Shown here one piece after another: positions 1 through 10,690 of a DNA stretch of 64,000 bases. Each line of letters opens with the position of its first letter. The first letter of the stretch is position 1. The notes below the pieces were generated by a model. It saw only the letters and a program-made list of their open reading frames with translations. It was not told the origin of the DNA and searched no databases. Source of the DNA: Brochothrix campestris FSL F6-1037 (GTDB lineage Bacteria > Bacillota > Bacilli > Lactobacillales > Listeriaceae); NCBI RefSeq assembly GCF_000525915.1, contig NZ_AODH01000009.1:62001-126000 (forward strand), in the 5' to 3' direction. Position numbers and translations under genes: made by a program.

Positions 1-50
1 TTATTGTAGCACATTTTATTTTGAAACCGATGATTGGCTTCTTAGACAGA

Positions 51-88
51 AAAAAAACCGGTATCGACGTTACACGTCAATACCGGTT
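51..88 (-). terminator. ileS terminator
   Basis: Hairpin at 56-88 with arms AACCGGTAT and ATACCGGTT, extended by a TGACG/CGTCG-like inner stem. On the minus strand it runs straight into seven T (A run at 51-57). It lies 60 bases past the ileS stop and directly abuts a copy of the dispersed repeat. Confidence 0.85.
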
Positions 89-147
89 CAAATTGTAGAC
101 AAAGTCTAAAGAGACTTCATTTTTCTTCTAAACAGTTGCTTTCACTT
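89..147 (-). repeat. Short copy (A) of the terminator-associated repeat
   Basis: Between the ileS stop and its terminator the minus strand reads AAGTGAAAGCAACTG, a short spacer, then AATGAAGTCTCTTTAGACTT and TGTCTACAATTTGA. The last two parts match the end of the large copies at 25721-25918 and 38520-38839; the first matches an internal module of the 38.5 kb copy. It looks like an internally deleted copy. The terminator hairpin starts at the base after the repeat end. Confidence 0.7.
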
Positions 148-2928
148 TTAAGCTTCTAAGTCAATGTCGCCATAATGTTCAGTCACAATGTCAGCACAGT
201 GAGCACATAAGGTTGGATGAGCAGCGTTTGAGCCAACGTCTGTTTTCACGACACGGCAACGTTCACATGTGTCACCGTCGGCAGCAGTGACAGCAACAGC
301 AACTGTTTCTGTTGCAATCGCATCAGCTGGCGCGTTATCTTTACCCACAATTAACTCAAAGTCACTAACGATTAACAATTGTTTCACATCGTTGTTAATT
401 GACTTGATTAAGTCAACCGTTGCTTGATCAGCATAGATTGAAACTTTCGCCATCAATGATTTCCCGATTAATTTCGCATTACGCGCTTCTTCTAATGCTT
501 TTTGAACAGCGTCACGGATAGTCATGAACTGTGTCCATTTTTCAAGTAAGGCTGTTTGTTCTGCTGTCTCAGTCGCAAATTCAAAATCAGTTAAGTGAAC
601 ACTCTTAGCTGTTTCAAACTCAAGATAAGACCAAATTTCATCAGCCGTATGTGGTAATAACGGTGCTAATAATTGTGTTAAACCTTTCGCAATCGTGTAG
701 AATACTGTTTGCATACTACGACGAGCCTCACTCGCTGCCGCTTCAATGTAAACAACATCTTTGGCGAAGTCGAGGTAGAAGTTACTTAAGTCAGTCGTTA
801 CAAAGTTGTTAACCGCACGATAAACAGTTGAAAACTCATATTTATTGTACGCTTCATCAATTTGATGTGCTAGGCGGTTATATGTTGTTAACATGTATTG
901 ATCAGCTTCTGACAATTTGTCATACGCCACCATATCTGTTGTTGGATTAAAGTCTGATACATTTCCTAATAAGAAACGGAAAGTATTACGGATTTTACGG
1001 TAGACATCTGAAACTTGTTTTAAAATATCATCTGAAATACGCACATCCGCTTGGTAATCTGATGAGGATACCCATAAACGTAAAATATCGGCACCCATTT
1101 GGTTCATGATTTTTTGAGGATCAACTGTATTACCAATTGATTTACTCATTTTACGCCCTTTACCATCTAAGACCATCCCGTGGCTTAAGACACCTTTATA
1201 AGGTGATTTCCCTGTGATGGCAACACTCGTTGTAATTGACGAGTTGAACCAGCCACGGTATTGATCTGATCCTTCGAAATACAAGTCAGCTGGACGGCTC
1301 AAGTAATCACGTTCTTCAAGCACACCTTGGTGAGATGAACCTGAATCGAACCAAACGTCCATAATATCAGTCTCTTTTGTAAACGTTCCGTTCGGGCTTG
1401 ATGGATGTGTAAAACCTGCTGGTAATAAATCTTTCGCTTCACGGGCAAACCAAACGTTTGAACCATGTTCACGCACTAATTCAACAAGATGAGCAATTGT
1501 TTCTTTCGTAATAATTGCATCGCCATTTTCACCATAAAAGATTGGTAACGGTACACCCCACGCACGTTGACGTGAAATAACCCAATCGCCACGGTCACGA
1601 ACCATGTTGTGTAAACGTTGTTCTCCCCAAGCTGGTGTCCATTCAACCGTTGCAATCGCATCAAGAATATTCTCGCGGAACGCATCAATTGATGCAAACC
1701 ATTGTGGTGTCGCACGGTAAATAACAGGTTTCTTCGTACGCCAGTCATGTGGGTAACTATGTGAAAAGAAGTCCAGTTTCAAGAGACGACCTTTTTCGGT
1801 TAATAAATCAGTAATCATTGGATTCGCTTTATCATAATAGATACCTTCAAATCCTGGTGCTTCATCAGTATAAATACCGCGACCATCCACTGGTGAAATA
1901 ACTTCTAATTTATAAGCTAATGAGGCAAAGTAATCGTCTTCCCCGTGTCCTGGTGCTGTATGAACACAACCTGAACCAGCTTCTAGCGTTACATGGTCAC
2001 CCAAAATAACAAGTGACTCGCGATCATAGAACGGATGACTTGCAGTAACGTACTCAAGCTCGCTCCCTTTGAACGTTTTGAGCACAGTCGGTGCTTCCCA
2101 CTCTAGTTTTTCAGAAACGGCTTCTAATAAGCCTTCAGCCACGATAAACTTACGGTCAGCAACAGCGACTTCGATATAGTTATAGGTTGCATTAACAGCG
2201 ATTGCTACGTTTGCTGGTAATGTCCATGGTGTCGTTGTCCAAATAACAAATTCTGCATCATTATCCACAATGCCTTTGCCGTCTTTTACGTTAAAAGCAA
2301 TGTATAACGATGGACTTTTAACATCCGCGTACTCAATCTCGGCTTCGGCTAAGGCCGATTCACTTGATGGTGACCAGTAGACTGGTTTTTTACCACGGTA
2401 AATGTAGCCTTTTTCAGCCATCTCACCAAATACTTTAATTTCATTTGACTCAAAAATCGGATCCAATGTAATGTATGGGTTGTCCCATTCAGCCGAAACA
2501 CCTAAGCGTTTAAAGCCTGTACGTTGAAGATCGATTTGTTCACGTGCATATTTTTCACACAGTTGACGGAATTCAACCGGTGACATCTCTTTGCGTTTAA
2601 TGCCTTTTTTCGCTAATTGTTGTTCAATTGGTAAACCGTGTGTATCCCAGCCTGGAACATAAGGTGATGAAAAGCCACGCATTCCTTTGTAACGCACAAT
2701 CATATCTTTGATGATTTTATTCATCGCATGTCCAACGTGAATCGCACCGTTTGCGTATGGCGGTCCATCATGTAAAATAAAAGTTGGTTTATCCGCATTT
2801 TTAGCTTGGATTTGCTCATATAAGTTCATTTCTTCCCAATCAGCTTGCATTTTTGGTTCTTTGTTTGGTAAGCCGCCACGCATCGGGAAGGCTGTTTTAG
2901 GCATAAGTAACGTTTTTTTGTATTCCAT
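148..2928 (-). CDS. ileS: Isoleucyl-tRNA synthetase
   Basis: Cytoplasmic class I aminoacyl-tRNA synthetase that charges tRNA-Ile. The 926-residue product has the usual bacterial length. The HIGH-type motif HVGH is at residues 64-67 and KMSKS near 593. An editing (CP1) domain lies between them. A C-terminal zinc site shows CERC (about 888) and CAHC (about 908). The ATG follows a strong GGAGG-type site at about 2935-2942. It is last in the dcw-linked series and has its own T-box leader, so expression should rise when uncharged tRNA-Ile accumulates. Family and start are secure. Confidence 0.98.
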   Translation of the reverse strand: MEYKKTLLMPKTAFPMRGGLPNKEPKMQADWEEMNLYEQIQAKNADKPTFILHDGPPYANGAIHVGHAMNKIIKDMIVRYKGMRGFSSPYVPGWDTHGLPIEQQLAKKGIKRKEMSPVEFRQLCEKYAREQIDLQRTGFKRLGVSAEWDNPYITLDPIFESNEIKVFGEMAEKGYIYRGKKPVYWSPSSESALAEAEIEYADVKSPSLYIAFNVKDGKGIVDNDAEFVIWTTTPWTLPANVAIAVNATYNYIEVAVADRKFIVAEGLLEAVSEKLEWEAPTVLKTFKGSELEYVTASHPFYDRESLVILGDHVTLEAGSGCVHTAPGHGEDDYFASLAYKLEVISPVDGRGIYTDEAPGFEGIYYDKANPMITDLLTEKGRLLKLDFFSHSYPHDWRTKKPVIYRATPQWFASIDAFRENILDAIATVEWTPAWGEQRLHNMVRDRGDWVISRQRAWGVPLPIFYGENGDAIITKETIAHLVELVREHGSNVWFAREAKDLLPAGFTHPSSPNGTFTKETDIMDVWFDSGSSHQGVLEERDYLSRPADLYFEGSDQYRGWFNSSITTSVAITGKSPYKGVLSHGMVLDGKGRKMSKSIGNTVDPQKIMNQMGADILRLWVSSSDYQADVRISDDILKQVSDVYRKIRNTFRFLLGNVSDFNPTTDMVAYDKLSEADQYMLTTYNRLAHQIDEAYNKYEFSTVYRAVNNFVTTDLSNFYLDFAKDVVYIEAAASEARRSMQTVFYTIAKGLTQLLAPLLPHTADEIWSYLEFETAKSVHLTDFEFATETAEQTALLEKWTQFMTIRDAVQKALEEARNAKLIGKSLMAKVSIYADQATVDLIKSINNDVKQLLIVSDFELIVGKDNAPADAIATETVAVAVTAADGDTCERCRVVKTDVGSNAAHPTLCAHCADIVTEHYGDIDLEA

Positions 2929-2956
2929 CTTTATTTCCTCCTTAGATTAGCGGTAA

Positions 2957-3197
2957 AACAAAAGAGTCCCATCCCCTTAAAAGGGACGAGACTCGCTCGC
3001 GATACCACCCTTATTAGTACGGCAAATTGCCTCACTAAAAAATGTACTCTCTCAACACTTTAACGCAGTGGCTACGGCTAAGCTTACTTGATTCAGCTTA
3101 ACAGCTCATGGATGATTTTCAACCGTGACCCCTTTTTGACCTTTCACCATTCGTCAAATCGCTAGAAAAGGGCGGATACAGTTAACGTTCCATTCGT
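2957..3197 (-). promoter_or_regulatory. Isoleucine T-box riboswitch with terminator
   Basis: The minus strand carries the T-box consensus AGGGTGGTATCGCG (2998-3011), which pairs with the tRNA acceptor end. It is followed by an intrinsic terminator (about 2964-2995: GAGTC/GACTC arms, GTCCC/GGGGA inner pairs, TTTTG tail). Further 5' lies a Stem I region with GAAAATCATCC at 3111-3120. The likely specifier codon is ATC, isoleucine, at 3114-3116, followed by the usual purine. Uncharged tRNA-Ile should favour the antiterminator and ileS expression. The 5' limit is estimated. Confidence 0.93.
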
Positions 3198-3203
3198 CGC
3201 TTA

Positions 3204-3797
3204 TTATTTTGCTGGAATTTCTTTGTTCTCTTCAATCACTTCAATAGATTGAGTCGTTTCTGTTGGTGTTTCAACGCTTTGTTTCTCCGCAACATCTACA
3301 AATTTATCGGTGATGTTTTGTTCAACATCAATGTCATACTCGAGTGAATTTGACCAATCATCATGTTCAAGTAAGTCAAGTTGTGTCGTTACAAGTAAGC
3401 GTAAACGCTCACGGAACACTTTAGATTGACGTTTTAACTCTTCAATTTCGACCGAGAGACGATGCGCTTTGTTTAAGCCCTCTTTTACAAGCTCTGCTGC
3501 ATCGGCTTTTGCTTCAACAACAATCAATTCGGCTTCTTTCTGTGCTTGTCTGCGTGTTTCATCAGCTGAATCTTGTGCAATCACAAGTGATTTATTCAAT
3601 GTCGATTCAATTGTTTTAAAGTGGTCTAATTGCTCATTGCTTGTTTGCAAATCGCTTGTTAATTTTTTATTTTCTTTAAGGACTAATTCATAATCTTTAA
3701 TGACTTGTTCTAAAAAATCGTTAACCTCATCTTCATCATAGCCACGTAATTTTTTACCGAATTCTTTATTGTGAATATCTAATGGTGATAACGGCAT
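3204..3797 (-). CDS. divIVA: Cell-division protein DivIVA
   Basis: Membrane-curvature-sensing coiled-coil scaffold that recruits division and polarity partners to septa and poles. The N-terminal lipid-binding domain starts MPLSPLDIHNKEF and contains GYDEDEVNDFL near residues 19-29. Long coiled-coil stretches follow (about 30-65 and 80-140), then an acidic tail rich in Thr and Glu. The 197-residue length is slightly above the Bacillus protein. A TATTCCACCTCC-type ribosome site lies just upstream of the ATG. It sits between ylmH and ileS, its conserved place at the end of the ylm block. Confidence 0.95.
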   Translation of the reverse strand: MPLSPLDIHNKEFGKKLRGYDEDEVNDFLEQVIKDYELVLKENKKLTSDLQTSNEQLDHFKTIESTLNKSLVIAQDSADETRRQAQKEAELIVVEAKADAAELVKEGLNKAHRLSVEIEELKRQSKVFRERLRLLVTTQLDLLEHDDWSNSLEYDIDVEQNITDKFVDVAEKQSVETPTETTQSIEVIEENKEIPAK

Positions 3798-3910
3798 TTA
3801 TTCCACCTCCAAGTATGTAAACAAATTAATGTTCTATACACCTTACTATATAGTAAAATGTACCGACTAATCAAGTATAAATCAACATCTTTTGGATAAT
3901 TAACGTTTTT

Positions 3911-4678
3911 TCAGCCTTTTATCCGCACATTCAGTTTTAATTTATCCTTTTTACTCTTGCCGATTTGTTCTAACACTTGTATTCGACCATGTTTACGCAC
4001 CGACAACATATCATTCTCAGTGCATTCAAAGTTGGCCTGTTTCACAACTTGCCAATTGACTTTGACGAGTCCTCCTTCAATCATTATTTTCACTTTTTGT
4101 CGGGAAATATTCAACACCGTTGCAACCACACTGTCAAGCCGCATTGAGCTGACCGTCACAAATTTATGCTCAAAATCATCTGGAATCGCTAGTGCACCTG
4201 TAAACGGTAGCCGTTCTAACTGAATATTAACCTTGCCTATTTTCGTAAGGTTAAGTTGAACATAATTGGCCACCTCTTCTTCGACGACAAATTGCCAGTC
4301 ATTTCCGACATTTAAAATATCACCAAATACCTCTCGCTTCATACCGATGTTCATTAAGGCCCCTAGTATCTCTGGGTGACTCAAGTTTGAAAACTTCGAT
4401 GGGTAACGGATGGAAAATAAACACATTTGATAGTCTGCTTCGTTCTCCTCAAAGTAATCCGGCTTAATTAAAAAACGTTGCCGTTCATGTGTCAACAGTG
4501 ATACGAGCATGAATTCACTATTTTTGCTAATCAATGACTGTAAAATAAATGCTTGTCGCGGATCAATAAACGGGGTCAAATATGGGCTGTATTGATTTTC
4601 AGCCTGCACTATCCAACCCGATGCCGCATCGATAAAAGGCTGTTCTTCTGGTCTGAAATGTTGATATACACCGTCCAT
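3911..4678 (-). CDS. ylmH: S4-domain RNA-binding protein YlmH
   Basis: The 255-residue protein has an N-terminal YlmH-type region and a C-terminal S4 RNA-binding domain (about 175-250: SMRLDSVVATVLNISRQKVK, then EGGLVKVN). YlmH-family proteins bind ribosomal particles, and the Bacillus member has been linked to rescue of stalled ribosomes. Deletion in streptococci affects division. The gene lies between ylmG and divIVA, its usual position. The start ATG at 4678 follows AAAGGACG. The name is based on family and synteny; the molecular role is from the literature, not the sequence. Confidence 0.9.
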   Translation of the reverse strand: MDGVYQHFRPEEQPFIDAASGWIVQAENQYSPYLTPFIDPRQAFILQSLISKNSEFMLVSLLTHERQRFLIKPDYFEENEADYQMCLFSIRYPSKFSNLSHPEILGALMNIGMKREVFGDILNVGNDWQFVVEEEVANYVQLNLTKIGKVNIQLERLPFTGALAIPDDFEHKFVTVSSMRLDSVVATVLNISRQKVKIMIEGGLVKVNWQVVKQANFECTENDMLSVRKHGRIQVLEQIGKSKKDKLKLNVRIKG

Positions 4679-4738
4679 TACATTCGTCCTTTCTATAAAA
4701 AAAGAAGCAAACGCGATGTTTGCCTCCCTCTACTGTTA

Positions 4739-5020
4739 TTACATTGTTACTAAAAATTGATAAATCGATTGCAAGCCACGAGGCAATAACTGATTTAACA
4801 CAATTAAGGCCAAAATCGCAGATATATCTAGCACACCACCGATTGGAGGAATTATTTTTCTAAACGGTTCTAAAAACGGCTCACAGATGCGTCCTAACAG
4901 TTGGCCAAATTTACTGCCTTGCGCATTAGGTACCCAACTAAGCAAGATGTAAATTAAAATCGCCCATGAGTATACAGAGCAAAACGTTATTAAAACATTG
5001 AAAATAGTGTATAAAACCAC
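4739..5020 (-). CDS. ylmG: YggT-family membrane protein YlmG
   Basis: The 93-residue protein has two hydrophobic segments (about 5-30 and 65-85) with the YggT signature between them, including WVPNAQGSKFGQLLGRICEP and FRKIIPPIGG. YggT/YlmG proteins are small inner-membrane proteins encoded in dcw clusters of many bacteria and chloroplasts, and are linked to division or nucleoid arrangement. It lies 19 bp downstream of sepF, so it is probably cotranscribed. The biochemical function is unknown. Confidence 0.9.
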   Translation of the reverse strand: MVLYTIFNVLITFCSVYSWAILIYILLSWVPNAQGSKFGQLLGRICEPFLEPFRKIIPPIGGVLDISAILALIVLNQLLPRGLQSIYQFLVTM

Positions 5021-5039
5021 TTAGTCACCTCTTTTTTAT

Positions 5040-5516
5040 TTACGCATCATAGTTATTAATGTATTCCGAAATAGCACCATCGACGCTAATATTTTCCGGA
5101 GCGCATAAGAAAATATTATTTCCTAGACGTTTAATTTCACCATTGACTGCGTATATATTTCCACTTAAAAAATCAATCATTCGTAGCGATTGTTCTTTAT
5201 CCATTCGTTGTAAGTTTACAACCACAACTTGACGGTTTAACAAGTCGTCTGCGATTGCTTGCACCTCACTATAAATGCGTGGTTCGTGTAATGTTACATT
5301 AGTCGTCTCTGTCTCGGAACCGATTCGAACGACATTATTTTTCTTAGTGACTGCTTTTTTCTCTTTAGGCACAGCTTGACGTTTAGCCTTTGGCTGCGTG
5401 TTGCGGTTACTTACCTGTTCTTTTGTTTCTGTTTGTTGTTTTGCTGATTGCGTCGATTGAAATTCTTCTTCCTCATCTAGGTAGAAAAAGTCTTTTACCT
5501 TTGACAACATTGACAT
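5040..5516 (-). CDS. sepF: Cell-division protein SepF
   Basis: SepF polymerises into arcs and anchors FtsZ to the membrane. The 158-residue protein starts with an amphipathic membrane-targeting helix (MSMLSKVKDFFYL) followed by an acidic EEEE patch. A low-complexity Gln/Lys/Thr linker comes next (about 22-65). The C-terminal SepF fold is at about 75-155, with the conserved VVVNLQRMDKEQSLRMIDFL and GNNIFLCAP. It lies between ylmE and ylmG, 12 bp after ylmE, as in Bacillus. Regulation is likely through the ftsZ-proximal operon. Confidence 0.94.
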   Translation of the reverse strand: MSMLSKVKDFFYLDEEEEFQSTQSAKQQTETKEQVSNRNTQPKAKRQAVPKEKKAVTKKNNVVRIGSETETTNVTLHEPRIYSEVQAIADDLLNRQVVVVNLQRMDKEQSLRMIDFLSGNIYAVNGEIKRLGNNIFLCAPENISVDGAISEYINNYDA

Positions 5517-5528
5517 TGCAATCCCTCC

Positions 5529-6194
5529 TTAATTGACAGTTACAAGTTCTGTTCCAACTCTTACAAACGTGGCCCCTTCTTGCAACGCAATCTGGTAATC
5601 ATTCGACATTCCCATTGATGCTTCAAGGCAAGGTGCATGTTTTAATTGGAGTGCTTGAACGTCATTAGTTAGTTGCTTCAGTTGTGCAAACACTTCGTGA
5701 AGTTCCTGTTCGCTGGCCACAAACGGCGCCATCGTCATTAACCCCACGACTTTAATGTTTGGATAATGCGTAAGTTGCTCGATAAATGGAATGACATCGT
5801 CTGGCGCCATACCATGTTTATTTGCCTCACCGGCTACATTTACTTCCACAAAACAATTGCTTTCTTCGGTTGCACGTTTATTAATTTCTTTCGCAAGTGA
5901 TAAACGATCGAGTGAATGAATATACGTTGTAGCTGGCAATACTTCTTTTACTTTACGGGTTTGTAAACTGCCGATAAAATGCCAGACAATATCTGGATAT
6001 TTGTCACTGAGAGCTGCCTGTTTTGCTGTTAAGACATCGGCACGATTTTCACCGAAATGACGTTGTCCTAAGGCGTAGAGTTGCTCAATGACATCAATCC
6101 CCACTGTTTTTGTGACCGCCACTAGTTGCGCTGGTTGACCGGTTGCCAACATTTTATTCGTGACCTTCGTAAAGTTATCAGTCAGTCCCATCAC
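5529..6194 (-). CDS. ylmE: YggS-family PLP-binding protein YlmE
   Basis: The 221-residue protein is a single-domain alanine-racemase-like barrel that binds pyridoxal phosphate without known catalysis and helps PLP homeostasis (YggS/PROSC family). The PLP lysine lies in LVAVTKTVG (about residue 29). The family motifs HFGENRADVL (about 46), WHFIGSLQTRK (about 71) and MGMSNDYQIAL (near 195) are visible. It follows ftsZ by 8 bp and precedes sepF, its usual place. The annotated start MMGL can begin at either of two Met codons. Confidence 0.93.
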   Translation of the reverse strand: MMGLTDNFTKVTNKMLATGQPAQLVAVTKTVGIDVIEQLYALGQRHFGENRADVLTAKQAALSDKYPDIVWHFIGSLQTRKVKEVLPATTYIHSLDRLSLAKEINKRATEESNCFVEVNVAGEANKHGMAPDDVIPFIEQLTHYPNIKVVGLMTMAPFVASEQELHEVFAQLKQLTNDVQALQLKHAPCLEASMGMSNDYQIALQEGATFVRVGTELVTVN

Positions 6195-6202
6195 TAGACC
6201 TC

Positions 6203-7336
6203 CTAGCGGTTGCGATTACGGTTACGTAAAAAGGCTGGAATATCTAAGTCATCTGAGGCTGCATCAACTTCACGACGTGGTGCCTCATTAACTGGTGAAG
6301 GTGCAACAGTTCCTTCTGCTTTATCTTCTGAGCGTGTTGGTGCCGCTTGACGTGTGAAAGCTGGTTTCACTTGACGGTTGCCCGCTTCAGAAAAACCAGT
6401 CGCGATAACTGTTACAACTAACTCATCATTTAGATCATCATTAATAACAGAACCAAAAATCATGTTAACTTCTGGATCAGACGCACTTGAAACGATTTCA
6501 GCAGCTTCTTGCACTTCGAATAAGCTCAAGTTTGATGCGCCTGTAATGTTCATTAAGACACCCTTCGCACCATCGATTGATGCTTCGAGCAATGGTGAAG
6601 AAATTGCTTTTTTAGCTGCATCAGCCGCACGGTTTTCACCACTAGCAGACCCAATACCCATTAAGGCCGAACCACGGTTAGACATGATTGTCTTAACATC
6701 GGCAAAATCCAAGTTGATTAAACCAGGAACCGCAATTAAATCAGAAATACCTTGCACACCTTGACGAAGAACATTATCAGCTTCTTTAAACGCTTCTAAC
6801 ATCGGTGTGTTTTTATCAACAATTTGCAATAAACGATCATTAGGGATGACAATCAGCGTGTCGACTGCCTCTTTTAAAGCTTCAATCCCGGCTACTGCAT
6901 GTTTTGAGCGTTTTGGACCTTCAAATGTAAACGGACGAGTGACAACACCGACTGTTAAGGCACCAACTTCTTTGGCAATTTGTGCAATGACAGGAGCAGC
7001 ACCAGTTCCTGTTCCCCCGCCCATACCAGCAGTTACGAATACCATATCAGCACCAGCTAATACTTCCTCGATTTGATCACGGCTTTCTTCGGCCGCTTTC
7101 TTACCAATTTCTGGTTGCGCACCTGCACCTAGTCCGCGTGTTAATTTACCACCAATTTGCATCCGTGTTTCTGCCTGTGATAAATTTAATGCTTGGGCAT
7201 CCGTGTTAACGGTAATAAACTCAACACCTTGAACCCCATGTTCAATCATACGATTGACAGCATTGTTTCCGCCACCACCGACACCAATAACTTTAATTAC
7301 AGCTAGTGAACTTCTCGTTTCATCAAAATCATACAT
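6203..7336 (-). CDS. ftsZ: Cell-division GTPase FtsZ
   Basis: Tubulin-like GTPase that forms the Z ring. The 377-residue protein has the tubulin signature GGGTGTG at 106-112, an N-terminal GVGGGGNN phosphate loop, and the T7 catalytic loop [12 protein letters not shown] variable linker with [11 protein letters not shown] follows. The conserved C-terminal peptide [11 protein letters not shown] binds SepF and FtsA, and the tail RNRNRNR is basic. The N-terminus is somewhat short before the first beta strand. The gene follows ftsA, and its ribosome site lies at AGGAGGAAATT. Identity is certain. Confidence 0.99.
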   Translation of the reverse strand: MYDFDETRSSLAVIKVIGVGGGGNNAVNRMIEHGVQGVEFITVNTDAQALNLSQAETRMQIGGKLTRGLGAGAQPEIGKKAAEESRDQIEEVLAGADMVFVTAGMGGGTGTGAAPVIAQIAKEVGALTVGVVTRPFTFEGPKRSKHAVAGIEALKEAVDTLIVIPNDRLLQIVDKNTPMLEAFKEADNVLRQGVQGISDLIAVPGLINLDFADVKTIMSNRGSALMGIGSASGENRAADAAKKAISSPLLEASIDGAKGVLMNITGASNLSLFEVQEAAEIVSSASDPEVNMIFGSVINDDLNDELVVTVIATGFSEAGNRQVKPAFTRQAAPTRSEDKAEGTVAPSPVNEAPRREVDAASDDLDIPAFLRNRNRNR

Positions 7337-7358
7337 ATAATTTCCTCCTACATCGTCG

Positions 7359-8627
7359 CTAGTTTTGTGTTATTCGAATAATGAACCAAACATTTTTTTT
7401 CATTTTATTTACAAGCTTATCTTCTTCAGCTTTAGGCTCTTTCATTCTTTCTTGTGGTGCATTGACGCTTTGATCTTCATACTCTTGAAGCTCATTAGGT
7501 TCACCATGCTCGATTTCATAGCTGATAAGTCCCACCGCGGTTGATAATGACGGATGTCTAACTCCAATGTAATCAGGATAAACAATCCGGACACGCGCTT
7601 GTAGCACCTGTTCAGCAATTTCCATCATGCCTGGAATAACGGTTGTTCCCCCAGTTAAAATATAACCGTTTGGCAACTTATTGAGCCCCGCTCGAACCAA
7701 TTCATCATTAACCATCATTAAAATTTCTTCCAGTCTTGCTTCAATTATAACCGATAAATCCGTTTGATTGATGATAATTGGCTTAGAACCACCAATGACA
7801 TCGATTTCAAATGTTTCTGCCGTGCTGGCATCGTTTGCATAAGCATAACCATGTTCCAGTTTGATTTGCTCGGCTTGACGCAATGAAATGTTTAAACCAA
7901 TGGAAACATCCTTAGTGATTTGACTCCCGCCAACCGGGATGGCAAATGCATCAATCAATTGACCTTGATCAAAGACACCCACAGATGTAATGCCACCACC
8001 AATATCAATCAAAACCGTTCCGAAATCACGATCATCTTTTGTTAAACACGTTTCTGCAGCTGCAAGTGGTTGTAGTACCATCCCCGTTACTTCTAAGCCC
8101 GCGCGCTCGACACATCGTAAAATATTATGTACGATTGACTTCGAACCTGTAATCAGCGTTCCTTCAACTTCCAGTCTGACGCCAAACATCCCGGTTGGAT
8201 CACTGATACCTTCTACGCCATCCACCTTATAGACACACGATTCAAAACTGATTGTTTCACGATCACTTGGTTTAGCAATTGCTTGTGCGGATTCAATCAC
8301 ATCTTGAATATCGTTTGCTGTTATTTCATTGTTTTCATTTTTAATGGCAATCATGCCATGACACCTTGCTAAATTTGTTTGAAAGTTTAACATGCTTACA
8401 ACCACACGTTGAATCGTTACACCCACCATATCTTCAGCCTGACGAATCGCCGCTTTAATTGCCTCGACTGTTTTTTCGATATCAACTACCGTGCCACGAC
8501 GAATGCCTTCTGAAGGGGCTCTTCCTACACCTATTACATTTAATTTTCCATCAGTGTGTTCGGCTATTATAACTTTTGTTGTCGATGTTCCAATGTCTAA
8601 ACTTACATAAATTTCATTTTCACTCAT
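7359..8627 (-). CDS. ftsA: Cell-division protein FtsA (C-terminal tail frameshifted as read)
   Basis: Actin-like membrane tether for FtsZ. Actin-fold motifs are visible: [13 protein letters not shown] at the N-terminus, [15 protein letters not shown] in the middle and [12 protein letters not shown] near the C-terminus. The ATG at 8627 is preferred over the one at 8654 because GGAGGTG lies 7 bp upstream of it. The end is abnormal: after NKMKK the frame reads [11 protein letters not shown]. Removing one A from the A8 run (7393-7400) restores KKMFGSLFE and a stop at 7370, the amphipathic membrane-targeting helix expected for FtsA. The tail is therefore probably a one-base error. Confidence 0.95.
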   Translation of the reverse strand: MSENEIYVSLDIGTSTTKVIIAEHTDGKLNVIGVGRAPSEGIRRGTVVDIEKTVEAIKAAIRQAEDMVGVTIQRVVVSMLNFQTNLARCHGMIAIKNENNEITANDIQDVIESAQAIAKPSDRETISFESCVYKVDGVEGISDPTGMFGVRLEVEGTLITGSKSIVHNILRCVERAGLEVTGMVLQPLAAAETCLTKDDRDFGTVLIDIGGGITSVGVFDQGQLIDAFAIPVGGSQITKDVSIGLNISLRQAEQIKLEHGYAYANDASTAETFEIDVIGGSKPIIINQTDLSVIIEARLEEILMMVNDELVRAGLNKLPNGYILTGGTTVIPGMMEIAEQVLQARVRIVYPDYIGVRHPSLSTAVGLISYEIEHGEPNELQEYEDQSVNAPQERMKEPKAEEDKLVNKMKKNVWFIIRITQN

Positions 8628-8766
8628 ACATCGGCACCTCCTTCGTCTCTTCATGTTTGTTTTTTTATATAAATATACCTATATTAAGTCTACACTAGTA
8701 AAAAGCGAAATAAAAGAAAAACTACACATTTTGAGGAAATTACTTCATATATGACCCTTTTCTCCC

Positions 8767-9547
8767 TCATTTCGCCTTATTTTTCCTACCTTGATTGTAA
8801 TAGCTTTGATAAAATGCACCAACTTCTAAATCGATAATACCAGTTGATCCATCTGTAACTTGTCCCACAATCGAAGGGTAAGTCTTGATACTGGTTGAAA
8901 AATTAGCGAGACCGATGACCACTTGAAAACCGTCATTCATATTTATGTTCAAACGATTTTTATTTATTTTTGTCGGTTTATAAACAATTTCTGACATTGT
9001 GTTGCGCAGTTCAGCTGGTGTTTTCGTCAATTGTTTGGCCAATTCATTTAAGAGTTGTTTATTATTATCAAACCCGATGATTAACGGTTCGTTACCAATC
9101 GGATACTTCGAGACATTCTGTTCATCCAACAAACCCGAAGACAATAACGGGATATAACCATTAGTCTTTGGCATGTATGCTACTGGTTGCATTTCTTTAA
9201 TCGTTAAACGATACGTATTAATCCCACGTCTTGTCAGCTCAGCTTTCTCAATCAAACGCGAGTCCGTAATTTTTTTTTTCTATCGCACTACTGTGTATTC
9301 CAAAAATACTAACGTCTTTTTCCACCCCAGTTAAGGCCATCACCTGCGCTGTTGTCAGACGGCTATTATTGACGACTTCAATCGATTGCAGACGACTCAA
9401 AGGTGAAATTAAAAAGACAACGATTACGATTAGCAGACCAAACACACCTAAAAGGCCAAACAGTTTCCGACGTCGAACCTTGTCTTTGTATTCCTTTAAG
9501 CCCGGTATTTTTTCTTCGATTGAGACAACTTTCGTCTTAGCTGTCAT
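8767..9547 (-). pseudogene. ftsQ: Cell-division protein FtsQ/DivIB, frameshifted as read
   Basis: Bitopic divisome protein that links early and late division proteins. The first 99 codons (from 9547) encode a cytoplasmic tail, one membrane segment (LLGVFGLLIVIVVFLIS, about 34-50) and the start of the POTRA domain (LQSIEVVNNSRLT). The beta domain is in the next frame (from about 9268), with RRGINTYRLTIKE and a lysine-rich end. The break is at an A10 run (9270-9279); A9 would join IEKK to ITDSRLIEKAEL, the normal POTRA sequence. The gene is essential in most rods, so sequencing error or slippage is likelier than loss. Confidence 0.88.
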
Positions 9548-9574
9548 ACTTTCACCTCACCTTAACTGTTCGTT

Positions 9575-10666
9575 TTATTTCGCTAAATCTGTCACGAGAT
9601 CACATAGGTCTTGGGCTGCCTGTGGTTTCCCTAAGGCTAGGGCTGCCGCTTTCATTTTTGCTTGATACGTTTCATCTAACAAACAATGATCCAATTGTTC
9701 GACCAGTTTCGCTGCGCTCAAGTCTGTTTGTTTAATCATTTCTGCTGCCCCCTTTTCAACTAAGGCCATCGCATTCTTTTCTTGATGATTATTGGTTACA
9801 TACGGACTAGGAATTAGGATTGATGGCAAGCCTAACGCGGTAAACTCAGCTAAGCTGGTTGCACCTGCACGCGAGACAACAACATCACAATTACGTAATA
9901 CGGCCGGCATATTGTAAATGAACGGCACGATTTTTACGTTACTGGCATTGATAGCCTTTGCAGCTGCCTCAATCTGAGCAAAATGAATATCACCCGTTGC
10001 ACAAAGAACTTGATAATCTTTTTGTGCCAAAGTTGGTAAAGCTTCAATTATTGCCTCATTCAAAGCACGAGCACCGCGACTCCCACCAAAAATCAAGGCC
10101 GTTTTTTTAGTTAGGTCAAGACCGTATTCACTTAAGACTGCTGGATTATTTTCGGCTTGAACAACCTCTGTGGCACGTGGATTACCGATTAAGGTTACTT
10201 TTTCGGTAGGAAAATCTGCCATTACCGCTTCAAAGGCCACGGCAATTTTATCGACGTAACGGCTTAAAAATTTATTTGTTAAACCCGCCACACTGTTTTG
10301 CTCATGAATGACAGTCGGAATGTTCTTTTTAGCGGCGGCATACACAACCGGTGCACACACATACCCCCCCGTCCCAACTACAACATCGGGTTTAAATTCT
10401 TTGATTATTTGTTTCGCGCGTGAAACGCCCTTCATAAAGCGGGCAATCGTTTTTATATTTTCAAGTGATAATTTCCGTTTGAATCCGGTAATTTCCATCG
10501 TTTCAAAGGCAATGCCTGCTCGTGGTACGATATCGGCTTCTAAGCCTTTTGATGTCCCCACATAGAGCACTTCTCCATCAGGGTAATTTTCTTTAAACTG
10601 ACGAACTAACGCTAACGCAGGATAAATGTGTCCCCCGGTTCCGCCACCACTAATTAATAATTTCAT
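9575..10666 (-). CDS. murG: UDP-GlcNAc transferase MurG
   Basis: Transfers GlcNAc from UDP-GlcNAc to lipid I to make lipid II on the inner face of the membrane. The 363-residue GT-B protein shows the glycine-rich loop GGGTGGHIYPAL near residues 7-18, a second GGSRGARALNE loop near 194, and the donor-site SRAGATSLAEF near 265. It lies between murD and ftsQ, with a 118 bp leader after murD that contains two overlapping hairpins. The ribosome site AGAGGTG precedes the ATG. Confidence 0.98.
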   Translation of the reverse strand: MKLLISGGGTGGHIYPALALVRQFKENYPDGEVLYVGTSKGLEADIVPRAGIAFETMEITGFKRKLSLENIKTIARFMKGVSRAKQIIKEFKPDVVVGTGGYVCAPVVYAAAKKNIPTVIHEQNSVAGLTNKFLSRYVDKIAVAFEAVMADFPTEKVTLIGNPRATEVVQAENNPAVLSEYGLDLTKKTALIFGGSRGARALNEAIIEALPTLAQKDYQVLCATGDIHFAQIEAAAKAINASNVKIVPFIYNMPAVLRNCDVVVSRAGATSLAEFTALGLPSILIPSPYVTNNHQEKNAMALVEKGAAEMIKQTDLSAAKLVEQLDHCLLDETYQAKMKAAALALGKPQAAQDLCDLVTDLAK

Positions 10667-10690
10667 AATACACCTCTAAGTTTGATTAAT

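Noticed and set aside
6378-6764. Plus-strand frame of 128 codons opposite ftsZ
   Set aside because: It is a shadow of the ftsZ codon pattern, with no ribosome site and no family resemblance. Similar antisense frames over ftsA, pbpB, pycA and pdhC were dropped for the same reason.
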